From Rickettsia sp. (lineage in GTDB: Bacteria; Pseudomonadota; Alphaproteobacteria; Rickettsiales; Rickettsiaceae), in the NCBI GenBank assembly GCA_023269695.1, contig JAHFPS010000001.1, forward strand, positions 1 to 44,365: a stretch of 44,365 bases of DNA, written 5' to 3'. The notes beneath the pieces are model-generated. The model saw nothing but the letters and a program-made list of their open reading frames with translations, was not told the DNA's origin and did no database searches. Within the stretch, counting starts at the first letter, position 1. Each line of letters starts with the position of its first letter. Shown here in pieces: positions 28,042-37,099 of this stretch. A program made the position numbers and the translations under genes.

Positions 28042-28302
28042 ATGTTAAGCTTACTTGGGAATAATAATATATTACACAGTTTAAAGACTTTAACCAGTCC
28101 ATTCCAGATGAAATGGTCGATGGGTAAGGCTTTCCATCCATTAAGTCAAGCTGATACTGACCTTCTGCAAGCAAGATTAGAGAAAATTACCATGATTGCT
28201 CCAACAAATTTTATTAAAGCTTATATGCAGCAAAATTATCAACATTTAATCAGACAATGTTGTACTGATAAAAATTATCAATTAGAGGGAATAAGATTAT
28301 GA
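28042..28302 (+). CDS. hypothetical protein, 86 residues
   Basis: Not recognised. The protein is helical and polar (MLSLLGNNNILHSLKTLTSP at the start; ARLEKITMIAPTNFIKAYMQQNYQHL in the second half). Its ATG lies directly at the truncated end of a family-B repeat, so the gene may have lost its natural 5' end. The stop overlaps the next start (ATGA), which argues that both are translated. No homologue can be named. Confidence 0.5.
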   Translation: MLSLLGNNNILHSLKTLTSPFQMKWSMGKAFHPLSQADTDLLQARLEKITMIAPTNFIKAYMQQNYQHLIRQCCTDKNYQLEGIRL

Positions 28303-28574
28303 CAGCAACTAAACTTCACCACAATAATAACGATAATGGTAGTGGTGATGATCCGTATACATGTAATGGATTGTTACAGGAGATAAAAGGCAAATTATTG
28401 GCATTATCAGGAAGAATAGTAGTTTTTACTCATGAAACATTTCATACCAATAAGAGGGTGGAGAGTAGTTTAAAGGCATTAACAAAACAACTCTACGATA
28501 TGCAACAGAATGTTGATTTCATTCGCTCTTATATTGAAGTAGGTAGAAAGAGGGATGAAGATGATGACTATTAA
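28299..28574 (+). CDS. hypothetical protein, 91 residues
   Basis: Not recognised. A hydrophilic N-terminus rich in Asn, His and Asp (LHHNNNDNGSGDDPYTCNG) is followed by a predicted helix/coiled coil (SSLKALTKQLYDMQQNVDFIRSYIEVG) and an acidic tail (KRDEDDDY). Coupled to the preceding gene by an ATGA overlap. After it come 500 bases without a gene. It reads like a small accessory or mobile-element protein, but no family is assigned. Confidence 0.5.
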   Translation: MTATKLHHNNNDNGSGDDPYTCNGLLQEIKGKLLALSGRIVVFTHETFHTNKRVESSLKALTKQLYDMQQNVDFIRSYIEVGRKRDEDDDY

Positions 28575-28737
28575 TTACTAAACAGTTTATATTTTGTTGA
28601 GGCAATGTGTGTCTCTAACATAGAATAATCCTGTTATTGTTTGTTCAATTAATTGTATGTTTGTAAACCTCTCAAAAAAATAGTTTCCTATTACTTGTGA
28701 TAACACTGAAATCATTCTTCTAATTCCTTAAGTCTGA

Positions 28738-28815
28738 TATAGGCTAATCCGATTAGTATTTATCCCAGTTCTGGATCAACTTCGTCACTGCTTGTGTGTA
28801 CTCCTCGCAATGACG
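28738..28815. repeat. degraded family-A repeat
   Basis: Outer end ATAGGCTAATCCGATTAG, then AACTTCGTCACTGC and CTCCTCGCAATGACG; the left arm is lost. In the 500-base gap 28575-29076 the only recognisable content is this fragment and the family-B element at 28895; bases 28575-28737 show nothing I can name. Confidence 0.6.
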
Positions 28816-28894
28816 CTTATTAGAATTTCTGGGCAGAAATTAGTTGTGTTTACTATAAGATTTACTATAATAAACTATTTAGAAAGGTTAATAG

Positions 28895-29034
28895 ACTTTC
28901 TGCATAAGTCAATCTAGTTGGTGATTTTGTCGTCGAAACTTGCCTCCGCTTCTCACGTACGTCTGTGTACGCGAAGGTAGCCGGCTTCGTTTCTCCTGAA
29001 AATCCCAAGGGCTTCTTTGATTTATGCAGGAAGT
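28895..29034. repeat. family-B palindromic element, complete
   Basis: Inverted ends ACTTTCTGCATAAGTCAA (28895) and TTGATTTATGCAGGAAGT (ending 29034) bound 140 bp that include GTTGGTGATTTTGTCGTCGA and a CGTACGTCTGTGTACG hairpin. A truncated copy is at 27945. Confidence 0.8.
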
Positions 29035-29076
29035 ATAATATTACCGACTTTATATTGGTAAGACTTAAGGAGGATT

Positions 29077-29706
29077 ATGTATAGAATTAATTTTGTTATT
29101 ATAATCTTATCTTTCATGCTTACAGGTTGTTGTTTTCCAGCCATTTTTACTGCAGCAACTAGTTCTACTATTGCAGCGGCGAAAGATCAATCAATTTCCG
29201 AAACAATTGATGACATAAAAATATCAACGAAGATCAAAGCTTCTTTTATAAAAAATAATTTCAGGGAATTATATACTAAGATTAAGGTTGAGGTAGAACA
29301 GGGGAGGGTGCTACTGACTGGCATCATAGACAAAAAAGAAGATGCATTAAAAGCTGTAGAACTTGTCTGGGATATAGAAGGAGTTCGTGAAGTTATTAAT
29401 GAATTGATAATAGATAAAAAAAGTGATCATTTTGACTTAGTGCAATATACTAAAGATGCTATGATTACTAGTCAAATTAAAGCTAGGACTTTTGTTAACC
29501 GAGATATAAAATGGGTAAATTACACTATTATTACAGTTAATAATATAGTATATATATTTGGTCTAGTAAGGTCTGAAGAAGAGTTAGAAAAGGTCACTTC
29601 TATTGCTTCCCAGATAAATGGTGTAGAAAGAGTTGTCTGTCACGTTAAAATAAAGGAATCTGAAAAAATTGATAATAAACATGATGTAAATGAAAGTGAA
29701 ATTTAG
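29077..29706 (+). CDS. BON-domain lipoprotein
   Basis: A 209-residue lipoprotein with two BON domains, similar in layout to DolP/YraP. The signal peptide ends in a lipobox LTGC, placing the lipidated Cys at residue 18. BON 1 covers about residues 48-115 ([11 protein letters not shown]...[20 protein letters not shown]...VREVINEL) and BON 2 about 125-195 ([10 protein letters not shown]...[21 protein letters not shown]). BON domains bind phospholipid or envelope components; an outer-membrane maintenance role is likely. AAGGAGG stands 4-5 bases before the ATG, a strong Shine-Dalgarno. The next gene, rlpA, starts 17 bases inside its 3' end. Confidence 0.9.
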   Translation: MYRINFVIIILSFMLTGCCFPAIFTAATSSTIAAAKDQSISETIDDIKISTKIKASFIKNNFRELYTKIKVEVEQGRVLLTGIIDKKEDALKAVELVWDIEGVREVINELIIDKKSDHFDLVQYTKDAMITSQIKARTFVNRDIKWVNYTIITVNNIVYIFGLVRSEEELEKVTSIASQINGVERVVCHVKIKESEKIDNKHDVNESEI

Positions 29707-30331
29707 ACCTATTCTTTTGTTGCTAGTTTATTGTATGGGACTTAGCTCTTGTTCTACTTCATCAAAGACTAGCCTATATAGCAAATTATCAAAGGAAGAT
29801 CCTAAAAATGTTCATTATAAGGGACATTATAAGATAGGAAAAAAATATACTATCAAAGGTAAAACTTATAAACCTAAAGAAAATGTTAATTGCAATGAAG
29901 TAGGTATGGCATCTTGGTATGGATCCAAGCATAATTTCCATGGGAAGAAAACAGCAAATGGTGATACCTATAATAAACATATGCTAAGTGCAGCTCATCG
30001 CAGTTTGCCGTTGCCTAGTTTGGTCAAAGTTACTAACTTAAGTAATAATAAGTCCCTGATTCTCATGGTTAATGATCGTGGACCTTTTAAAAAAAACCGT
30101 ATTATAGATGTTTCGGAAAAATCTGCTGAAATTTTAGGATTTAAAGGACGTGGTATTGCAAAGGTTAGAGTACAATATATGCATAAGGAGACTAAAGAAT
30201 TTTTGAGTAATATTGCTTTAAGACCTAAGGAAAATTGTATTGCACAAAAAAAAGTAGCCAATCCTAAATGTAGTGTTAATTGTCATATAAAATTAGTAAA
30301 TTTAAAACATAAATTGGCAGTTAATCCTTGA
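29690..30331 (+). CDS. rlpA: RlpA-family septal/envelope lipoprotein
   Basis: A 213-residue lipoprotein of the RlpA family (double-psi beta-barrel; lytic transglycosylase on denuded peptidoglycan in studied members). The lipobox is LSSC with Cys at residue 21. The barrel contains [36 protein letters not shown] and [18 protein letters not shown]; the Trp-Tyr, His and Asp of the active site are retained. No SPOR domain follows; the tail is short and cysteine-containing. It overlaps the BON gene, so the pair is probably an envelope operon. Confidence 0.92.
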   Translation: MKVKFRPILLLLVYCMGLSSCSTSSKTSLYSKLSKEDPKNVHYKGHYKIGKKYTIKGKTYKPKENVNCNEVGMASWYGSKHNFHGKKTANGDTYNKHMLSAAHRSLPLPSLVKVTNLSNNKSLILMVNDRGPFKKNRIIDVSEKSAEILGFKGRGIAKVRVQYMHKETKEFLSNIALRPKENCIAQKKVANPKCSVNCHIKLVNLKHKLAVNP

Positions 30332-30356
30332 TAATTTGTTCTTTAAAGCAAGAACT

Positions 30357-30448
30357 GTCATTGCGAGAAGACCGTAGGTCGACGAAGCAATCCATAAAAG
30401 TAACCAAAAATGGATTGCTTCGTCGGCTCACGCCCCCTCGCAATGACG
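30357..30448. repeat. family-A repeat between rlpA and pdhA
   Basis: GTCATTGCGAGAAGACCGTA with hairpin GACCGTAGGTC, GACGAAGCAATCCA, inverted TGGATTGCTTCGTCGGC and CCTCGCAATGACG. It fills much of the 200-base gap and could end rlpA transcription, though no T-run follows. Confidence 0.88.
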
Positions 30449-30532
30449 TTGAAGAACTTTGTGTGCATCACCTAGACTAACAGGGGATAACATTAAGGTT
30501 TGCAAATAGTTGAGAGTATAGAGGAGTTATAG

Positions 30533-31510
30533 ATGATTGTTCCAGGGAAATATAAACTAAATAGCACTCAATATCTTGAGTCTTATAGAAAGATATTGTT
30601 GCTTAGAAGATTTGAAGAAAAATGTGGACAGTTTTATGGTATGGGTCTAATAGGTGGGTTTTGTCACTTATATATTGGACAAGAAGCGATAATTACTGGT
30701 GTAGATTTAGTAAAACAGACTGGCGATAGTACTATTACTAGTTATAGGGATCATGCTCATATTATTTCAGCAGGGACTGAAGCTAAATATGTATTGGCAG
30801 AATTGATGGGTAAGGAAACTGGTTGTTCGAAAGGCAAGGGTGGCTCAATGCATATGTTTGACGTAGAAAACAAATTTTATGGTGGGCATGGCGTTGTAGG
30901 AGCTCAAGTACCGATAGGTACTGGACTGGCTTTTGCTGAGAAATATCGAAATACTAATAATGTGTGTTTTACTTTTTTAGGAGATGGGGCAGTCAATCAG
31001 GGGCAAGTATATGAAGCTTTTAATATGGCGGCATTATGGCATTTACCGGTAGTTTATATTATTGAAAATAATCAATATTCTATGGGTACTTCAGTAGCTC
31101 GTTCTACCTTTATGACTGACCTTTACAAGAAAGGAGAATCATGTGGTATTACTGGATTTAGAGTAAATGGTATGTCGTTAGAGTCAGTTTATGATTATGC
31201 ACGGCAGGCTGTAGAGTTTACAAGAAATGGTGGCGGACCAATAATATTAGAAATGGATTGTTATCGTTATAGAGGGCACTCAATGTCTGATCCAGCTAAA
31301 TATCGTAGTAAGGAAGAAGTGGAAATATATAAAGAACAAGATCCTTTATCGCAAGTAAAGGAGATAATCCTAGACAATAAATATGCTAGCGAACAGCAGT
31401 TGAAAGAAATTGACAAAGAGGTCAAAGATATTATTGCAGAAGCAGTTGAATTTTCAGAGAACTCAAGCCTACCGGACGAGAAAGAACTATATACTAATAT
31501 TTACGTTTAA
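30533..31510 (+). CDS. pdhA: pyruvate dehydrogenase E1 component, alpha subunit
   Basis: A 325-residue thiamine-diphosphate-dependent subunit that decarboxylates pyruvate and hands acetyl groups to lipoyl-E2. It shows the GKGGSMHMF loop (about residues 99-107), the ThDP motif [20 protein letters not shown] (about 151-170) with [12 protein letters not shown] following, and the phosphorylation-loop region [21 protein letters not shown] lies 7 bases before the ATG. Its stop shares an A with the pdhB start. E2 (pdhC) is not in the window. Confidence 0.97.
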   Translation: MIVPGKYKLNSTQYLESYRKILLLRRFEEKCGQFYGMGLIGGFCHLYIGQEAIITGVDLVKQTGDSTITSYRDHAHIISAGTEAKYVLAELMGKETGCSKGKGGSMHMFDVENKFYGGHGVVGAQVPIGTGLAFAEKYRNTNNVCFTFLGDGAVNQGQVYEAFNMAALWHLPVVYIIENNQYSMGTSVARSTFMTDLYKKGESCGITGFRVNGMSLESVYDYARQAVEFTRNGGGPIILEMDCYRYRGHSMSDPAKYRSKEEVEIYKEQDPLSQVKEIILDNKYASEQQLKEIDKEVKDIIAEAVEFSENSSLPDEKELYTNIYV

Positions 31511-32502
31511 TGAGTAAGAAGATGTTACAAATAACGGTAAGGGAAGCCTTGCGTGAGGCAATGCAAGAAGAAATGTTGAGGGATGATAGTATCTTTATTA
31601 TGGGGGAGGAAGTTGCTGAGTACCAAGGAGCATATAAGATAACCCAAGGACTGTTAGATCAGTTCGGTGCAAAAAGAGTAATTGATACGCCAATAACAGA
31701 ACATGGCTTCACTGGGCTAGCTATTGGAGCAGCTTTTTCGGGGTTACGTCCGATTGTTGAATTTATGACATTTAATTTTGCCATGCAAGCAATGGATCAA
31801 ATAGTTAACTCTGCAGCTAAGACCCATTATATGTCTGGTGGGGCAATTAAATGCCCAATAGTATTTCGTGGACCAAATGGTGCAGCAAGTCGAGTTGGTG
31901 CTCAACATAGCCAAAATTATACAGCTTGTTATAGTCATATTCCGGGGTTAAAAGTGGTAGCTCCCTATAGTGCAGAAGATCACAAAGGGCTGTTAATGAC
32001 TGCTATTCGTGATGACAACCCAGTGATTTTTTTAGAGAATGAAATTCTCTATGGTCATAGTTTTGAAGTTCCAGAAATAATTGAGCCTATTCCTTTTGGT
32101 CAAGCTAAGAAACTTATTGAAGGTGATGATGTTACCATAGTAACATTTTCCTTACAAGTTAAGTTGGCTTTAGATGCGGCAAATAGTTTGCAGGATAATG
32201 GCATTAACTGTGAGGTAATTGACCTTAGAACGATCAAGCCTTTGGATATAGAAACTATATTACAGTCAGTCAAAAAGACTAATCGGTTAGTTGTTATAGA
32301 AGAAGGTTGGTTTTTTGCAGGGATTGGAGCAACTATAGCTAGTATGGTAATCAGCCAGGCATTTGATTATTTAGATGCTCCTATAGAAATTATCTCGGGT
32401 AAGGATGTTCCCCTACCATATGCTGTTAATTTAGAGAAATTAGCCTTACCAACTATTGAAGATGTTATTAATGCTGTGAAGAAAGTGTGTTATGTTCAAT
32501 AG
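31510..32502 (+). CDS. pdhB: pyruvate dehydrogenase E1 component, beta subunit
   Basis: A 330-residue partner of PdhA; the active site is at the alpha-beta interface. Visible signatures are [18 protein letters not shown] (residues about 31-48), [31 protein letters not shown] and [13 protein letters not shown], and the C-terminal transketolase domain with [17 protein letters not shown]. Translationally coupled to pdhA. It ends 26 bases from the oppositely oriented pyridoxal kinase gene. Confidence 0.97.
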   Translation: MSKKMLQITVREALREAMQEEMLRDDSIFIMGEEVAEYQGAYKITQGLLDQFGAKRVIDTPITEHGFTGLAIGAAFSGLRPIVEFMTFNFAMQAMDQIVNSAAKTHYMSGGAIKCPIVFRGPNGAASRVGAQHSQNYTACYSHIPGLKVVAPYSAEDHKGLLMTAIRDDNPVIFLENEILYGHSFEVPEIIEPIPFGQAKKLIEGDDVTIVTFSLQVKLALDAANSLQDNGINCEVIDLRTIKPLDIETILQSVKKTNRLVVIEEGWFFAGIGATIASMVISQAFDYLDAPIEIISGKDVPLPYAVNLEKLALPTIEDVINAVKKVCYVQ

Positions 32503-32528
32503 ACTTACCTCTAGGCTGTGAATAAAAT

Positions 32529-33410
32529 TTAAATTGTTATAACTCTTGGCAAGTCATTAGTATATAACACTGTACCATAGTTTACTTTTGTCACTTGTAA
32601 CTCTTTTGCTCCTGATTGTAAAGTATAACTCATCACTTTATCTATATAGTAGGCTGAGATTTGTAAACTTTGAATTACGCTTTTGGTGGATATATAGCTG
32701 CCCAGATATATAGCTGATAATAGATCTCCAGTTCCACTTATTACTCTAGGGCAATTGTATTTTTTTGTCTTGATTATATAAATATCTTTTCCCTCAGAAG
32801 CAATAAGGTGTATGTTTGTAGATGATATATCAAATAATTTTACTCCAGTAATCACTACAATTTGTATTCCTAAATCATGAAAAAACTTTAAAGTTAATTT
32901 AAGGTTTTTTGTATTACTAATCTTAATACCTGATAATATCTCAGCTTCAAATTGATTAGGAGTAATAATATCAGCTATAAGCTTGGTTTTAAAAAAATTT
33001 AAAACTTCAGGTTTTACGTAACAATCTGTATTACCTATAACTGGATCACAAAGATATAGCAATTGACTGTTTTGATGTTTTAACCTATTAACAGTATCAA
33101 ATACTTCACAGCATATATCAGCACTTCCCATATAACCTGACAATATAGCACAACATTGATTTAAAACCCCTAGCTCTTCTATTCCTTGTATTATACTTTT
33201 AATATGCTCCCTACTAAATATTTCTCCTTGCCATTGTCCATATCCAGTATGATTAGAAAATTGTACTGTATTTATAGACCATACGTCATATCCCATAGAT
33301 TGCAATGGATATACTGCAGCCTTATTACCCACATATCCATAAGCAACATGTGATTGTATAGATAATATAGCAGATTGTTGTTTGAGATTATAATTATTAA
33401 TTATTGGCAT
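32529..33410 (-). CDS. pdxY: pyridoxal kinase
   Basis: A 293-residue ribokinase-fold enzyme that phosphorylates pyridoxal to the cofactor PLP, a salvage step for a host-dependent bacterium. It carries ILSIQSHVAYGYVGNKAA (about residues 16-33), the substrate segment VQFSNHTGYGQWQG, CDPVIGN (about 140), ITPNQFEAEILSG, and the ATP/anion-hole motif SGTGDLLSAIYLG (about 220-232) with the catalytic Asp. The distinction between PdxY and PdxK is not certain from sequence alone. It converges with pdhB; its 5' end faces the GTA block. Confidence 0.93.
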   Translation of the reverse strand: MPIINNYNLKQQSAILSIQSHVAYGYVGNKAAVYPLQSMGYDVWSINTVQFSNHTGYGQWQGEIFSREHIKSIIQGIEELGVLNQCCAILSGYMGSADICCEVFDTVNRLKHQNSQLLYLCDPVIGNTDCYVKPEVLNFFKTKLIADIITPNQFEAEILSGIKISNTKNLKLTLKFFHDLGIQIVVITGVKLFDISSTNIHLIASEGKDIYIIKTKKYNCPRVISGTGDLLSAIYLGSYISTKSVIQSLQISAYYIDKVMSYTLQSGAKELQVTKVNYGTVLYTNDLPRVITI

Positions 33411-33574
33411 AATACATGATGATTAAGTTTTTAGTAATTAGACCCATAACAATTCTCCAAATCATTTGAGTATACTCTAAAAATTTTTAAAAAATCAATA
33501 ATTTTTTTCCAAAATACTTAGTGCTAAAGATTTTTAGTATATATTACCTATAGTTATTGCAATTATGGGGTAAT

Positions 33575-35092
33575 ATGTGTGCTAAAAACTTACATCAAAA
33601 TCAAACTATTCAAAATTTAGTCATAAAATCTGTTACAGATAATAGCATAGTTATTTCAGGTTATGCTAGTGTTTATAATATTTCTGATCAGCATAATGAC
33701 CTAATTGCTAAAGGGGCTTTTGCCTCAGCGAATCATTCGTTCATCAAATTTCTTTGGCAGCATGATTGGCAACAGCCAATAGGGGTGATTAAATCTTTGG
33801 CGGAAGATGATTACGGCTTAAAAGTCGAAGCTATAATTAATAACAAAATCGAGAAAGGTAAAGAGGCTATAGAACTTGTCCGCCAAGGGGCAGTTGATAG
33901 TCTTTCTATTGGTTTTAATATAAAACAAGCAAACTACAATAACTTAAATCAAAGAATTATCACTGAGGCTGAATTAATTGAAGTTAGTATCGTAACTTTC
34001 CCAGCCAATTATCATGCCAAGATTTCGCATATCACTAAACAAATTTTAATGGAGAATAATATGGATACAGAATTAATGATAAAACAAAATAGTAATGAAG
34101 TAAAAATCAATGAATTACAAGAGAAAATCTATAATTTAGAAAATTTTCTATCTCGTCCAGAAATAGGAGGGATGCAAGATATCGAGTATAAAACTGCTTT
34201 TAATAATTATATTCGCAAAGGTAGCCAAAGTGAATTAATCGAAAAATCCTTAAATAGTGGAGTTGAGGAAGGTGGGGTGCTATTAGTAGCAGCTTTGTAT
34301 AATAGTATAATCACTGAGATTAATGCTAGATCGCCTATGCGGCAATTAGCATCAATCGAAACAATTTCTAGTAATGCCCTTGATATAGTAATTGAAGAGG
34401 GTAATTTTGCTAGTGGTTGGGTTGGTGATTTGCAGGCAAGAGAAGAAACAGCTGCTTCTAAGCTAAAGCAACAGAGAATTTTTGTACATGAGCTTTATGC
34501 TCAGCCAAAGGCCAGCCAAACTTTGATAGATGATTCTGCTATTCGGATAGAGAATTGGTTGATAGAGCGTTTAAGAGATAGTTTTGTCAAAGCAGAAAAT
34601 GATGCGTTTATTAATGGTGACGGTAAGAAGAGACCGAAGGGTATTTTATCAAAAGATCATGATAAAATAGAGCAATTTGATATGGGCGATCGAGTTACTG
34701 CAGAAAAATTATTAGATTTCATTAATTTACTCGATGAAGAATATTTGGCAAATGCTACTTTTCTAATGAATCGTACTACTTTATCGGAAATTCAAAAACT
34801 TCAAGATAATATTGGTCGTTTTATTTGGCAACAGTCGCTTTCTGATTCTTTAAAGCAAACAATATTTGGCATATCTGTGCTTTGCTGCTCTGAGATGCCG
34901 CCTATAAAAGAAGGTAATATGGCAATTGCTATAGGTGATTTTAAATCAGCTTATAAAATCATCGATCGTGGTGGGATTAATATAATGCGAGATCCTTATA
35001 CTGACAAGCCATTTGTCAAATTTTATGCAGTTAAAAGGGTAGGGGGTGACGTAGTGAATCAGAGTGCTATCAAATTGGCTGTGTTTAGTTGA
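33575..35092 (+). CDS. GTA/phage HK97-type prohead protease fused to major capsid protein
   Basis: A 505-residue fusion of the gp4 and gp5 functions of an alphaproteobacterial gene transfer agent. Residues about 15-160 are the HK97 prohead protease (SGYASVYNISDQHNDLIAKGAF, catalytic-region HDWQQPIG, DSLSIGF with the Ser, and EVSIVTFPAN). After a short coiled segment (LQEKIYNLENFL) residues about 215-505 are an HK97-fold major capsid protein (SPMRQLASIETIS, GWVGDLQAREET, FINGDGKKRPKGIL, FLMNRTTLSEIQKLQD). ATG 33575 with GGGGT upstream is preferred to TTG 33557. An in-frame ATG at 34061 with its own GGAG could make free capsid. Both domains look intact. Confidence 0.9.
   Translation: MCAKNLHQNQTIQNLVIKSVTDNSIVISGYASVYNISDQHNDLIAKGAFASANHSFIKFLWQHDWQQPIGVIKSLAEDDYGLKVEAIINNKIEKGKEAIELVRQGAVDSLSIGFNIKQANYNNLNQRIITEAELIEVSIVTFPANYHAKISHITKQILMENNMDTELMIKQNSNEVKINELQEKIYNLENFLSRPEIGGMQDIEYKTAFNNYIRKGSQSELIEKSLNSGVEEGGVLLVAALYNSIITEINARSPMRQLASIETISSNALDIVIEEGNFASGWVGDLQAREETAASKLKQQRIFVHELYAQPKASQTLIDDSAIRIENWLIERLRDSFVKAENDAFINGDGKKRPKGILSKDHDKIEQFDMGDRVTAEKLLDFINLLDEEYLANATFLMNRTTLSEIQKLQDNIGRFIWQQSLSDSLKQTIFGISVLCCSEMPPIKEGNMAIAIGDFKSAYKIIDRGGINIMRDPYTDKPFVKFYAVKRVGGDVVNQSAIKLAVFS
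34051..34063 (+). promoter_or_regulatory. internal Shine-Dalgarno and start for free capsid protein
   Basis: GGAG at 34051-34054, 6 bases, then ATG at 34061 in the fusion frame, exactly between the protease and capsid domains. Initiation here would give a 343-residue capsid subunit. This may be the relic of separate gp4 and gp5 genes; use is inferred. Confidence 0.5.
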
Positions 35093-35104
35093 CTACAGCC
35101 TTTC

Positions 35105-35225
35105 CGTCATTGCGAGGAGCTACTTTAGTAGCGACGAAGCAATCCAGAAAAGTGCCTAGAAATGGATTGCCACGACCACTACGTGGTCTCGCAATGACGG
35201 CATAATGCTAGTCGGGTTGGCTATA
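35105..35225. repeat. family-A repeat between capsid and gp6 genes
   Basis: CGTCATTGCGAGGAGCTACT with hairpin GCTACTTTAGTAGC, GACGAAGCAATCC, then TGGATTGCCACGACCACTAC with hairpin ACCACTACGTGGT, TCGCAATGACG, and outer end AGTCGGGTTGGCTATA. Confidence 0.88.
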
Positions 35226-35256
35226 TTTTTTTTTGTAACATTGTAAAGTAGTATAT

Positions 35257-35793
35257 ATGCATAAAAAAAATACCTTTAGGATTATTGAATTAATTCCTCA
35301 GACTATTTGGAGTTTAATAGAAGTTAAGAATTATATGAGGATAGAAGGAAATTATGATGATGAGTTAATTAGTGGTTTGATAGATGCAGCAATTATGGCT
35401 GCTGAGAATTTTACTAAACTTACGATAATAACAAAGAAAATAGAGTTTGTTTGTAATATTAAAAATCAACAAAATTTTCAGTTAAAATATCAACCAATAA
35501 AAGAGATAGCGAAGATTGCTCTAACAAATAATAGTGAATCAATTGAGCTGCGATCTGATCAATATTATCTAGATCACGATCGATCATTATTATGTTTGAA
35601 TAAAAAGTTAGAAAATTATCAATTAATAGTTGAATATATTGTTGGATATGATAAGATTAATATTCCAGCTTCAATAAAGCATGGCATATTAATGCATATA
35701 GCAGAAATGTATGACAGAGAAAGGCAAAATGCTACTTCTCTGTCAACGGAAATTAAGAATCTGTATCTGGCATACAGACAATTAAAAATATAG
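35257..35793 (+). CDS. GTA head-tail connector protein (gp6-like)
   Basis: A 178-residue protein of the gp6-like head-tail connector family: the helical start (WSLIEVKNYMRIEGNYDDELISGLIDAAIMAAENFTKLTI) is the usual VK.YLRI....DD..I..LI.AA...AE..T pattern, and the end is helical (PASIKHGILMHIAEMYDRERQ). In GTAs it forms the ring below the portal. It sits between the capsid gene and gp7, as in the RcGTA order, with repeats inserted on both sides. No promoter was identified. Intact reading frame. Confidence 0.85.
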   Translation: MHKKNTFRIIELIPQTIWSLIEVKNYMRIEGNYDDELISGLIDAAIMAAENFTKLTIITKKIEFVCNIKNQQNFQLKYQPIKEIAKIALTNNSESIELRSDQYYLDHDRSLLCLNKKLENYQLIVEYIVGYDKINIPASIKHGILMHIAEMYDRERQNATSLSTEIKNLYLAYRQLKI

Positions 35794-35801
35794 TAAGTTT
35801 A

Positions 35802-36001
35802 TGTAGCTAACACGAACATTACTCCGTCATTGCGAGGAGCTGCTAAAGTAGCGACGAAGCAATCCATCTTTTGTGTCATACCTGCGTAGGCAGGTATCTA
35901 GATTCCCTCCTACGCGGGAATGACAACTTACAATTGCTTCGTCGGCTTACGCCTTCTCGCAATGACGTAAGTTTACTAAAATACTAATCGGGTTAGCTAT
36001 A
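35802..36001. repeat. family-A repeat with nested hairpins between gp6 and gp7 genes
   Basis: Outer end TGTAGCTAACACGAA (35802), arm CGTCATTGCGAGGAGCTGCT, inserted ACCTGCGTAGGCAGGT and a TTCCCTCCTACGCGGGAA hairpin, closing TTGCTTCGTCGGCTTACGCC and CTCGCAATGACG, outer end TAATCGGGTTAGCTATA (36001). Confidence 0.88.
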
Positions 36002-36026
36002 CTCAAATATTTTTGGAAAGGTAAGA

Positions 36027-36365
36027 ATGAAAAAATCAGTGGCACGTACTCTACAACATCAGGTAAAAATTCTAGAGAATTTTTCTACAAGTGAAATAGA
36101 ACAAGAAAAATGGCAAGAGAAATTTTCTACTTATGCTGAAATAAAACCTATTTCCGATAATCGATTTACCTCGATAGAACATTTGAATTTTGGTCATATT
36201 ATGACCGAAGGGTTTTATGTGTTTAAAATGAGATTTATCACAGGCATTACCACCAAGATGCGTATATCATTTAGAGATAGGCAATTTGAAATTAAGCGGA
36301 TTATTAATGTTGAAGAAAAAAGTAAATTCTTGAATATCATAGGGTTAGAAATATATGTCTGTTAA
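36027..36365 (+). CDS. GTA head-tail adaptor (gp7-like)
   Basis: A 112-residue phage head-closure/adaptor protein (SPP1 gp16-like family): L.HQV.I.E, then EKWQEKFSTYAEIKPIS and a C-terminal MRISFRDRQFEIKRIINVEEK, the typical strand pattern of a small beta-barrel closing the head. AAAGG stands 8 bases before the ATG. The stop overlaps the start of the gp8-like gene by 11 bases, so the two are co-translated. Confidence 0.83.
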   Translation: MKKSVARTLQHQVKILENFSTSEIEQEKWQEKFSTYAEIKPISDNRFTSIEHLNFGHIMTEGFYVFKMRFITGITTKMRISFRDRQFEIKRIINVEEKSKFLNIIGLEIYVC

Positions 36366-36804
36366 TTTTATTCATGATTTTCATATGACAATATATAAAT
36401 TATTATCCAATGATCAAGATATTAGACTTAGTGTTGACCGGATTTACATCTCGGTAGTCCAGGATGCAAAATATCCGTTCTTACTAATAAATATTTTGAA
36501 AGTTGAAAATATTTCAAGATTAGGTCAGGATATTTATCAAGTGGAATTTGAGATAAGTGCTTTTGCTAGGGATAAAAACCAGGGGCTTTTAACTCTATTG
36601 GCTGAAAAAATTACAAATAAATTAACAGCTAATTCGTGTATTCTTCAAGATTATATTGTTGCTGGTATGAAGGCGTGTAATATAAATTTTCAGCGGAGTG
36701 CAGACCTTATTACTACTAGGCTTACCATAGATTACAAAGCCTTATTAAAGGGGAATAAAACTGGTAAAAAGCCTGTAATAAAAAGAATTAAAGATATTGA
36801 TTAA
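36355..36804 (+). CDS. GTA tail-completion protein (gp8-like, DUF3168)
   Basis: A 149-residue protein of the DUF3168 family: an N-terminal helix (IHDFHMTIYKLLSNDQDIRLSV), a strand pair with VQDAKYPFLLINI, and the second helix LLTLLAEKITNKLTANSCIL, followed by ...RLTIDYKALL. In GTAs this terminates the tail tube below gp7. In RcGTA the next gene would be the major tail protein gp9; here a toxin-antitoxin module follows instead, after 47 bases. Confidence 0.78.
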   Translation: MSVNFIHDFHMTIYKLLSNDQDIRLSVDRIYISVVQDAKYPFLLINILKVENISRLGQDIYQVEFEISAFARDKNQGLLTLLAEKITNKLTANSCILQDYIVAGMKACNINFQRSADLITTRLTIDYKALLKGNKTGKKPVIKRIKDID

Positions 36805-36805
36805 C

Positions 36806-36823
36806 AGTACCATATATAGTACT
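36806..36823. promoter_or_regulatory. candidate operator of the Phd/YoeB pair
   Basis: An 18-bp near-perfect palindrome (AGTACCATATATAGTACT) 28 bases before the antitoxin start; only one symmetric base pair mismatches. Antitoxins of this class repress their own operons through such sites; binding here is inference. Confidence 0.45.
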
Positions 36824-36851
36824 ATTAATTAACATTTTAATAGGAGTAATT

Positions 36852-37094
36852 ATGACATATTTAATAGCTAGTGAAGCTAGAAAGAACTTATATAAATTGA
36901 TAGATCTGGTGGCAGAGAATCATGAGCCAACAATAATAAAAGGCAAAAGAAATGCAGCAGTTTTAATTTCAGAACAAGACTGGGAAGATATTCAAGAAAC
37001 ATTATTTGTAGCAGCAAATAAAGAGTTAAGTCAATCCATAATCAAAGGTCTTGCTACTGATTTTAAAGATTGTCAGACAAAATTGGTGAATTAG
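36852..37094 (+). CDS. Phd/YefM-family antitoxin
   Basis: An 80-residue antitoxin: SEARKNLYKLIDLVAENHEP, IIKGKRNAAVLISEQDWEDIQETLF and the toxin-binding tail follow YefM closely. GGAG lies 7 bases upstream of the ATG. The toxin gene starts 5 bases after its stop. Located inside the GTA block. Confidence 0.92.
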   Translation: MTYLIASEARKNLYKLIDLVAENHEPTIIKGKRNAAVLISEQDWEDIQETLFVAANKELSQSIIKGLATDFKDCQTKLVN

Positions 37095-37099
37095 TTTAG

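Noticed and set aside
35105-35225. Possible tRNA or small structured RNA
   Set aside because: The fold is a long two-arm hairpin shared with all other family-A repeats; no cloverleaf, anticodon or TPsiC-like segment is seen. No tRNA was found elsewhere in the window.
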